Assembly (NCBI GenBank): GCA_009778355.1
Contig: WRJY01000278.1
Location: 1 to 10,774 of the forward strand
Source: Desulfovibrionaceae bacterium
GTDB taxonomy: Bacteria > Pseudomonadota > Gammaproteobacteria > Burkholderiales > Burkholderiaceae_C
DNA: 10,774 nucleotides
Direction: 5' to 3'
Every line of letters starts with the position of its first letter. The stretch's first letter is position 1. The position numbers and the translations under genes were made by a program. This document shows positions 5,316-10,774 of this stretch, in pieces. Below the pieces are notes generated by a model, which was not told the origin of the DNA, made no database searches, and saw only the letters and a list, made by a program, of their open reading frames with translations.

Positions 5316-7490
5316 ATGTTTGAAAAAATCCTGATCGCCAACCGTGGCGAAATCGCCTGCCGCGTGGCCGCCACCGCGCGCCGCATGGGCATCAAGACCG
5401 TGGCGGTGTATTCCGACGCCGACGCGCACGCCAAGCATGTGATGGCCTGCGACGAAGCGGTGCGCGTGGGCGCCAGCGCGCCCAAGGACAGCTACTTGCA
5501 GTGGCAGCGCATCATCGACGCCGCCCGCGCCACCGGCGCGCAGGCCATTCACCCCGGCTACGGTTTTCTGAGCGAGAACGAGGACTTCGCCCAGGCTTGC
5601 GCCGATGCCGGTCTGACGTTCATCGGCCCGCCGGCCAGCGCCATCAAGGCCATGGGCCTGAAGGCCGAATCCAAGCGCCTGATGGAAGCGGCCAGCGTGC
5701 CGCTGGTGCCGGGCTACCACGGCGCCGACCAGGACCCGGCGCTGCTGGCGCGCGAGGCTGGCCGCATCGGCTACCCGGTGCTCATCAAGGCCAGCGCGGG
5801 CGGCGGCGGCAAGGGAATGCGGGCGGTGGACAAGGCCGAGGATTTCGCCGCCGCGCTGCAAAGCTGCCAGCGCGAGGCCATCAACAGCTTTGGCGATGAC
5901 GCCGTGCTGGTCGAAAAATACGTGCAGCGCCCGCGCCATATCGAAATCCAGGTGTTCGGCGACCAGCACGGCAACTGCGTCTATCTGTTCGAGCGCGACT
6001 GCTCCGTGCAGCGCCGCCACCAGAAGGTGCTGGAAGAAGCGCCCGCGCCGGGCATGACCGAATCGCTGCGCCAGAAAATGGGCGAAGCGGCGGTGGCAGC
6101 GGCGCGCGCCGTGGGCTACGTGGGCGCGGGCACGGTGGAGTTCATCGTCGAGCAGCCTGATGGCTATGGCTTGGCCGGCGCCGATGGCGGTTTCGCCGCC
6201 GGGCCGCCCCAAGGCGAAACAGCCCCCTCGGGGGGCAGCGAACCACGCGCAGCGGGAAGCGTGGGGGCTTCCGAGCCGCCGCCGGGCCGCCCCGAGGCGG
6301 CGAGCGCCCCCTCGGGGGGCAGCGAACCACGCGCAGCGGGGAGCGTGGGGGCCAAGTTCTATTTCATGGAGATGAATACCCGCCTGCAAGTCGAGCACCC
6401 GGTGACCGAGGCCATCACCGGCCTGGACCTGGTCGAATGGCAATTGCGCGTGGCCAGCGGCGAGCCGCTGCCGCTGGCGCAGGACGAGCTGGAGTTGCAG
6501 GGCCACGCCATCGAAGCGCGCATCTGCGCCGAGAACCCCGACAACAACTTTCTGCCCGCCACCGGCGCCCTGCACGTGTACCGCAAGCCGCCGGCCAGCA
6601 GCTTCGAGATCGACGACACGCGCATCGACGATGGCGTGCGCGAGGGCGACGCCATCACCCCGTTCTACGACTCGATGATCGCCAAGCTCATCGTCTGGGG
6701 CAGCACGCGCCAGGAGGCGCTGGGCCGGCTGGACGCGGCGCTGAGCGAAGTGCGCATCGTCGGCGTGCAGACCAACGTGCAGTTCCTGCGCCGCGTACTG
6801 GCCACGCCATCGTTTGCCCAGGCCAGGCTGGACACGGCGCTGATCCAGCGCGAATCGGCCCGCCTGTTCAAGCAAGACCCGATCGGGCTGGACATGGCCG
6901 CCGCATGCGCCATGGCGCGCACCGTGCTGGCCGAGCGCGACGCCGAAAGCCACGACCCCTTCAGCCGCACCGACGGCTTCCGCTCGCACGGCGTGGCCTC
7001 GCGCCGCATCGACCTCGAATACGCCGGCCAGCCGGTGGTCGCCAAGCTGCGCTACCTGCACGACGGCCTGCTGCTCAAGGTCGGCGATGGCGAGGCGGCG
7101 CCGCTGGCCATCGCCCGCCAGAGCGATGGCCGCATCGACGTGCGCCATGGCCAGCGGCGCCAGGTGGTGCAGATTTTTGCGCGCGGCGAAGTGCTGCACA
7201 TCTTCGGCGCCGCGGGCGCCACCGCCATCACCGAACTGGACGTACTCTCGCACAGCGGCGAAGGCGCCAGCGAAGGCGGCCGGCTGACGGCGCCGATGCC
7301 CGGCAAGGTGGTGTCCATCGCCGTCAAGGCCGGCGACAAGGTGAGCAAAGGCCAGGCGCTGGCGGTAATGGAAGCCATGAAAATGGAACACACCATCGCC
7401 GCGCCGCAAGACGGCACGGTCGAAGAACTGCTCTACGCGCCGGGCGACCAGGTGGCCGAAGGGGCTGAATTGCTGCGGCTGGGCGCGTAG
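5316..7490 (+). CDS. liuD: Methylcrotonyl-CoA carboxylase, biotin-carrying (alpha) subunit with an in-frame insertion
   Basis: This 724-residue protein carries a biotin carboxylase domain and a C-terminal biotinyl domain. It should carboxylate its own biotin with ATP and bicarbonate for transfer by LiuB. Visible landmarks are KILIANRGEIACRV at 4-17, the ATP loop KASAGGGGKGM at 158-168, TVEF with E275, MEMNTRLQVEHPVTE with E352, and the biotinylation site EAMKMEH with K689. The family is usually about 650-680 residues long. The excess is a Gly/Ala/Pro/Ser-rich block, residues 284-346, between E275 and E352. In ordinary members PDG would run straight into KFYFMEMN. Removing it restores normal length. 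The frame and all catalytic motifs are kept, so the gene is probably functional but unusual. The ATG at 5316 is preferred over the TTG at 5301 because homologs begin MFEKILIANRG. Confidence 0.95.
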   Translation: MFEKILIANRGEIACRVAATARRMGIKTVAVYSDADAHAKHVMACDEAVRVGASAPKDSYLQWQRIIDAARATGAQAIHPGYGFLSENEDFAQACADAGLTFIGPPASAIKAMGLKAESKRLMEAASVPLVPGYHGADQDPALLAREAGRIGYPVLIKASAGGGGKGMRAVDKAEDFAAALQSCQREAINSFGDDAVLVEKYVQRPRHIEIQVFGDQHGNCVYLFERDCSVQRRHQKVLEEAPAPGMTESLRQKMGEAAVAAARAVGYVGAGTVEFIVEQPDGYGLAGADGGFAAGPPQGETAPSGGSEPRAAGSVGASEPPPGRPEAASAPSGGSEPRAAGSVGAKFYFMEMNTRLQVEHPVTEAITGLDLVEWQLRVASGEPLPLAQDELELQGHAIEARICAENPDNNFLPATGALHVYRKPPASSFEIDDTRIDDGVREGDAITPFYDSMIAKLIVWGSTRQEALGRLDAALSEVRIVGVQTNVQFLRRVLATPSFAQARLDTALIQRESARLFKQDPIGLDMAAACAMARTVLAERDAESHDPFSRTDGFRSHGVASRRIDLEYAGQPVVAKLRYLHDGLLLKVGDGEAAPLAIARQSDGRIDVRHGQRRQVVQIFARGEVLHIFGAAGATAITELDVLSHSGEGASEGGRLTAPMPGKVVSIAVKAGDKVSKGQALAVMEAMKMEHTIAAPQDGTVEELLYAPGDQVAEGAELLRLGA
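6195..6352 (+). repeat. Two tandem hairpin repeats inserted in liuD
   Basis: Unit A (6195-6268) and unit B (6278-6352) are near copies. Their 47-base cores, 6222-6268 and 6306-6352, differ at one position (A at 6257, G at 6341) and lie 84 bases apart, exactly 28 codons. In unit A, GCCCCC (6222-6227) pairs with GGGGGC (6231-6236) around TCG, and CCACGC (6243-6248) pairs with GCGTGG (6259-6264). The first arm can alternatively pair with the terminal GGGGGC (6263-6268). Unit B folds the same way. The structure is that of a REP-like dispersed intergenic element. Both copies are read in the same frame and encode APSGGSEPRAAGSVGA (residues 303-318 and 331-346). The second copy ends at the base before the liuD reading resumes. 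Confidence 0.85.
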
Positions 7491-7525
7491 CAGGCAGGAC
7501 AAAAGACGCGGCGATTGCTTCAAAA

Positions 7526-7543
7526 TTGCATCTTCGGGTGCAA
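7526..7543. terminator. UUCG-capped hairpin after liuD, possible weak terminator
   Basis: TTGCATC (7526-7532) and GGTGCAA (7537-7543) form a 7-bp stem with one G-T wobble, closed by the very stable C(TTCG)G tetraloop. It lies 35 bases after the liuD stop. On the + strand the next bases are CTTGGTC, a poor T-tract. On the - strand the stem is followed by TTTTG. It may weakly end liuD transcription or protect its 3' end. Confidence 0.35.
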
Positions 7544-7617
7544 CTTGGTCATTGGCCGTTGCCTTTAAAGTCGCGATGTTGTCGAGTACCTCTACACATA
7601 GTCCCTCCGTTTCACAG

Positions 7618-8823
7618 ATGAACCGAGCGCCTTTCCTGACCCGTGTCGTCCTGCGCCACTACAAGAGCATTGGCCTCTGTGATGTCCATCTTGGCTCTTT
7701 GACTTATCTGGTGGGCGCGAACGGTTCGGGGAAGAGCAATTTCCTGGACGCCTTGCACTTCGTGCGCGATGCGCTGACCAATTCGCTGGATAACGCTTTG
7801 AACGAGCGTGGCGGCTTGAATGAGGTACGACGGCGATCCGGCGGTCATCCGACCCATTTTGGCGTCCGGCTCGAATTTGTTCTGCCCGACGAGAGGAATG
7901 GACACTACGCGTTCAACATCGGCGCGCTTCCGGGTCGCGACCATGAAGTCCAGACCGAAGAGTGTGTCATCGGCGGTAAAGGCAAGGGGCCCTTCTTCAG
8001 GATTGAACGCGGCGAGCTCAAGGAAAGCAGTGAGGAGACTTTCCCAGCGGTTGTCTCTGATCGGCTTGCGCTGGTCAGTGTTTCGGGCTTGGCGGTGTTC
8101 CGTCCAGTGTTTGATGCCTTGATCGCGATGGGGTTCTACAACCTGAATCCAAAGGTCATGCGTGACCCTCAGAAGCCTCAGGACGGGCGGCTGCTCAAGT
8201 CTGTTGGCGAGAACATTGTCAGCGTCATAGGGCATCTCGAACGAGTTGCGCCTGAGCAGTTGATGACCATTCAGGAATACCTGCAGACTGTAGTTCCGAT
8301 GGTTCATGGCGTGGAGCGAAAGCAGATCGGACCTTTGGAAACCTTGCAGTTCAGACAGGACATGGCCGGCGCCAAGCACCCGTGGCATTTCCTGGCTCAA
8401 AACATGTCCGATGGAACGTTGCGCGCTTTAGGCGTCCTGACTGCTCTATTTCAGGCGAATCGTGACTCCGCTCCCTTGCTTGTCGGCATCGAGGAACCCG
8501 AGACTGCCTTGCATCCAGCCGCAAGCGCCGCGTTGCGCGAGGCCTTGCTTATGGCATCGCGCCAAACACAAATCATCGTGACCAGTCATAGCCCAGACCT
8601 TCTGGACGACCGCACCATCGCGCCCGAGCATTTTCTTGCGGTCGTATCCGAAGATGGCGAGACGCGGATTGGGCCGCTCGATGAGGCGTCGCGATCGATG
8701 ATGCGCGATCGGCTCTTTTCTGCGGGCGAGTTGCTCCGGATGAACCAATTGGCTCCTGATCGAGATCATCTGAACGCTCAATTTCAGCGGCAAGCCGAGC
8801 TTTTCGGAAGCCAAGCCGAATGA
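7618..8823 (+). CDS. AAA/OLD-like ATPase of a predicted two-gene defence module
   Basis: The protein is a 401-residue SMC/ABC-like ATPase of the AAA_21/AAA_15 type. The N-terminal FLTRVVLRHYKSIGLCDV, typical of OLD- and RecF-like ATPases, leads to Walker A GANGSGKSN at residues 33-41. A middle region follows, then NMSDGTLRALGVL in the signature position, Walker B LLVGIEEPETALHP with E292/E293, and VTSHSPDLLDD with H324 near the end. It has no C-terminal nuclease domain. That role is probably taken by the next gene, which overlaps its stop by ATGA. An earlier in-frame ATG at 7576 or TTG at 7552 is possible. 7618 is preferred because relatives begin just before FLTRVVL, though no good ribosome binding site is seen. 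The base composition is visibly less GC-rich than the liu genes (32/60 GC at 8281-8340 against 44/60 at 5761-5820), which suggests transfer. Confidence 0.85.
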   Translation: MNRAPFLTRVVLRHYKSIGLCDVHLGSLTYLVGANGSGKSNFLDALHFVRDALTNSLDNALNERGGLNEVRRRSGGHPTHFGVRLEFVLPDERNGHYAFNIGALPGRDHEVQTEECVIGGKGKGPFFRIERGELKESSEETFPAVVSDRLALVSVSGLAVFRPVFDALIAMGFYNLNPKVMRDPQKPQDGRLLKSVGENIVSVIGHLERVAPEQLMTIQEYLQTVVPMVHGVERKQIGPLETLQFRQDMAGAKHPWHFLAQNMSDGTLRALGVLTALFQANRDSAPLLVGIEEPETALHPAASAALREALLMASRQTQIIVTSHSPDLLDDRTIAPEHFLAVVSEDGETRIGPLDEASRSMMRDRLFSAGELLRMNQLAPDRDHLNAQFQRQAELFGSQAE

Positions 8824-9407
8824 CGTCCGTGGTTTCCATTGTGGAAGGGGACGGCGAAACCGCGGCGTTGCCGGTCTTGTTGCGCCGGCTGGCAACATGG
8901 CTGACGCCGGAGGTTCCGGTGGATGTTCTAACGCCGATTCGGGTCTATAAGGACCGCTTCCTCAATAGGCCAGAGGAATTCAGCCGCCATCTGCAACTGG
9001 CCGCGAAGAAATGCGGAGATGACGGCTGGGTCTTGATTCTTTTGGATGCCGATGACGACTGCCCCGCAGCCAGAGGCGCCGAGATCGTCAGCAATGCCCG
9101 CGAAGTCATTCCGCACCGGCGGATAGCCGTCGTATTGGCAAAGCGGGAATACGAAGCCTGGTTCATCGCTTCATCGAATTCGTTGGACGGCTATCGTGGG
9201 TTCGCTTCTCGTCCCAGCGATACAAATGTGGATGCTGAGACACCACGGGACGCAAAAGGTTGGCTGAAGGAACGAATGGCAAGTCGTTCATACGGAGAGA
9301 CTACCGATCAGCCAGCTTTTTCGGCGCAATTTGATTTGGTGCGCGCCCGCGAACGAAGCCGGTCTTTCCGCAAACTCTGCGACGAATGGTCAAGAAACAC
9401 CCGGTAG
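8820..9407 (+). CDS. DUF4276-type, TOPRIM-like protein paired with the ATPase
   Basis: This 195-residue protein starts inside the stop codon of the ATPase gene (ATGA at 8820-8823), so the two are almost certainly co-translated. The opening VSIVEGDGETAALP has E9 and E13. LILLDADDDCPA has acidic residues D76 and D78-D80, and AKREYEAWF follows with K108, E110 and E112. This arrangement of a glutamate loop and a DxD-like cluster fits a TOPRIM fold nuclease or DUF4276 protein. The C-terminal FDLVRARERSRSFRKL is also typical of that family. It could be the effector activated by the ATPase, as in OLD-like and PARIS-like systems, which is inferred from architecture. The stop is directly followed by ATG at 9408, in frame with liuE. 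Confidence 0.75.
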   Translation: MTSVVSIVEGDGETAALPVLLRRLATWLTPEVPVDVLTPIRVYKDRFLNRPEEFSRHLQLAAKKCGDDGWVLILLDADDDCPAARGAEIVSNAREVIPHRRIAVVLAKREYEAWFIASSNSLDGYRGFASRPSDTNVDAETPRDAKGWLKERMASRSYGETTDQPAFSAQFDLVRARERSRSFRKLCDEWSRNTR

Positions 9408-9431
9408 ATGATCCATTCACGAAAAACGCCC

Positions 9432-10346
9432 ATGAAACTCCCCACCCGCGTCCAGATCGTCGATGTCGGCCCGCGCGACGGCCTGCAAAATGAAAAACAG
9501 CCCGTGCCCGCCGAGATCAAGATCGGCTTAGTGCAGCGCCTGCAAGAGGCCGGCCTGAAAGAAATCGAAGTCACCAGCTTCGTCAGCCCCAAGTGGGTGC
9601 CGCAAATGGCCGACAACGCCGAGGTGATGCGCGGCATCCGGCGCCTGCCCGGCGTGCGTTACTCGGCGCTCGCGCCCAACATGAAGGGCCTGGAAGCCGC
9701 GCTGGCCGCGCCGCGCGAGCAGTGGCCGGACGAAATCGTGGTGTTCGGCGCGGCCAGCGAGGCGTTCAGCCAGAAGAACATCAACTGCTCGATCGCCGAG
9801 AGCATCGAGCGTTTCGCGCCCGTCGCCGAAGCCGCGCGCGCCAGGGGCATTGCCGTGCGCGGCGCCATGAGTTGCACGGTCGGCTGCCCTTACGAAGGCG
9901 ACATCGCGCCCGAAAAAGTGGGCTACCTCGCCAAGCTGATGAAGGACATCGGCGTGCAGCGCGTGGACGTGGCCGACACCATCGGCGTTGGCACGCCGCT
10001 GAAAGTGCAGCGCGCCATCGAAGCCACGCTGGCGCATTACGGCATCGACGGTATTTCGGGCCACTTCCACGACACCTACGGGCAGGCCATTGCCAACACA
10101 CTGGCCGCGCTGGAGCTGGGCGTGTGGAACTTTCAATCTTCCGTGGCCGGCCTGGGCGGCTGCCCCTACGCCAAGGGCGCGACCGGCAACGTCGCCACCG
10201 AGGACGTGGTGTACATGCTGCACGGCATGGGCATCGACACCGGCATCGACCTGGACAAGCTGATCGACGCGGGCGTGTACATCAGTGACGCGCTGGGGCG
10301 CAAGACCGGGTCGCGGGTGGCTACTGCTGTGTTGAACAAGCGGTAG
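9432..10346 (+). CDS. liuE: Hydroxymethylglutaryl-CoA lyase
   Basis: This 304-residue TIM-barrel enzyme should cleave HMG-CoA to acetoacetate and acetyl-CoA, the last step of leucine breakdown. The family signatures are complete: VDVGPRDGLQNE with R15 and D16, the SCTVGCPYEGD segment, VDVADTIGVGTP, the metal-binding GHFHDTYGQ with H211 and H213, and the signature loop GLGGCPYAKGATGN with catalytic C244. The length is normal for bacterial LiuE/MvaB. The ATG at 9432 begins MKLPTRVQIVD as expected. The in-frame ATG at 9408, which touches the stop of the preceding gene, would add eight residues and cannot be excluded. No strong ribosome binding site precedes either. It is separated from liuD by the 1.9-kb ATPase/TOPRIM-like segment. 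Confidence 0.96.
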   Translation: MKLPTRVQIVDVGPRDGLQNEKQPVPAEIKIGLVQRLQEAGLKEIEVTSFVSPKWVPQMADNAEVMRGIRRLPGVRYSALAPNMKGLEAALAAPREQWPDEIVVFGAASEAFSQKNINCSIAESIERFAPVAEAARARGIAVRGAMSCTVGCPYEGDIAPEKVGYLAKLMKDIGVQRVDVADTIGVGTPLKVQRAIEATLAHYGIDGISGHFHDTYGQAIANTLAALELGVWNFQSSVAGLGGCPYAKGATGNVATEDVVYMLHGMGIDTGIDLDKLIDAGVYISDALGRKTGSRVATAVLNKR

Positions 10347-10355
10347 GGCGAAAAA

Positions 10356-10774
10356 ATGCACATCAACTCTTTTGAGTTGCCTGTGGAGCTGGCCGAGGCG
10401 CTGAGAACCGGTAGTTTGCAGCGCGAGCGAGGTTCCTGGCCTCTCAAGCACAACCTCGACACCTATGGGAATCGCCTCGAAACCGAATTAGGGTCCCTCC
10501 ATGACCTTCCCAGCATGGCAAAAAAATCGGCGGCACTCTCCAAAGATTTTCAATCTGATGGAATGTACGGAACAAACTATCCAGAGTTCGCAGGCCCAGG
10601 CGGAATTCCAGACATAACCGACTTCAGTCAGATTATTTGTTTCGGCGATTCTGGAGACGGAGCGCCGTTCTGCCTGGACTACAGAGCAGGCATTCCTGCA
10701 TCCGTCATTTGGTGGGACGACGTTTACTGGCGAAAAATTGCGCCAGACTTCCGCACTTTTCTCAACCTTTTTGC
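10356..10774 (+). CDS. SMI1/KNR4 (SUKH)-like protein, incomplete at the window end
   Basis: An open frame begins at the ATG 10356, nine bases after the liuE stop, and runs 139 codons to the window edge without a stop. After a variable N-terminal half it reads IICFGDSGDGAPFCLDYR (residues 93-110) and SVIWWDDVYWRKIAPDF (116-132). This is the pattern of SMI1/KNR4-type SUKH proteins, in which a GDSGDGxxFCLD loop precedes a W-rich segment and a final FLNLF-like helix. Many SUKH proteins are immunity proteins against polymorphic or contact-dependent toxins, and others have unrelated roles. No toxin gene is visible here. The base composition is clearly lower in GC than liuE (27/60 at 10501-10560), which suggests a separate origin. 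The C terminus lies outside the window. Confidence 0.7.
   Translation, partial: MHINSFELPVELAEALRTGSLQRERGSWPLKHNLDTYGNRLETELGSLHDLPSMAKKSAALSKDFQSDGMYGTNYPEFAGPGGIPDITDFSQIICFGDSGDGAPFCLDYRAGIPASVIWWDDVYWRKIAPDFRTFLNLF

Noticed and set aside
6222..6352. CRISPR-like pair of repeats
   Set aside because: There are only two units, the spacer is itself partly repeated, the units fold into internal hairpins, and the whole lies in frame inside liuD with no cas gene nearby.
6165..6353. Intein or insertion sequence in liuD
   Set aside because: It is only 189 bases long, with no splicing-type residues, no transposase, no terminal inverted repeats and no clear target duplication.
3741..7523. A 1260-residue open frame on the - strand spanning vapBC, liuC and liuD
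   Set aside because: It is antisense to four genes with clear catalytic motifs. Its translation is rich in His, Arg, Gly and Ala with no recognisable domain, and long antisense frames are expected in DNA of this GC content.
7552..7617. N-terminal extension of the ATPase from TTG 7552 or ATG 7576
   Set aside because: The extra residues (AFKVAMLSSTSTHSPSVSQ and neighbours) show no family likeness, and the conserved domain begins just after the ATG at 7618. This choice is moderate, since no site has a good ribosome binding sequence.
7501..9430. Possible short target duplication flanking the ATPase cassette (AAAAGACGC and AAAAACGCC)
   Set aside because: The match is imperfect and short and could easily be chance. 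No attachment site, integrase or transposase supports it.

Overview
The window is GC-rich chromosomal DNA. Its codon use, protein family content and hairpin-rich intergenic repeats suggest a betaproteobacterium of the Burkholderiales, probably Comamonadaceae. This assignment is an inference from style and family resemblance, not from a marker gene. All recognised genes lie on the + strand.

The backbone is a leucine/isovalerate degradation (liu) cluster: an acyl-CoA synthetase (173-1855), the methylcrotonyl-CoA carboxylase carboxyltransferase subunit LiuB (2106-3713), the methylglutaconyl-CoA hydratase LiuC (4488-5276), the biotin-carrying carboxylase subunit LiuD (5316-7490) and the HMG-CoA lyase LiuE (9432-10346). 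Together they turn 3-methylcrotonyl-CoA into acetoacetate and acetyl-CoA: LiuB/LiuD carboxylate it, LiuC hydrates 3-methylglutaconyl-CoA, and LiuE cleaves HMG-CoA. The synthetase may feed in free isovalerate or another short or medium acid. Isovaleryl-CoA dehydrogenase (LiuA) is not in the window and would be expected upstream.

Two cassettes of a different kind split this pathway. A VapBC toxin-antitoxin module (3753-4469) sits between liuB and liuC with its own palindromic operator. A lower-GC pair, an OLD/AAA-type ATPase (about 7618-8823) and a TOPRIM-like DUF4276-type protein (8820-9407), sits between liuD and liuE. The pair overlaps by ATGA and resembles two-gene anti-phage systems. A lower-GC SMI1/KNR4 (SUKH)-like gene follows liuE and runs off the window end.

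The most unusual structure is inside liuD. A 63-codon in-frame insertion (about 6165-6353), built largely from two copies of a hairpin-forming repeat 84 bases apart, interrupts the biotin carboxylase ATP-grasp domain between its two metal-binding glutamates. Further hairpins lie upstream of the synthetase, in the 250-base liuB leader, and between liuD and the ATPase gene. No RNA gene, insertion sequence, CRISPR array or origin was seen. No gene-free stretch exceeds 300 bases.
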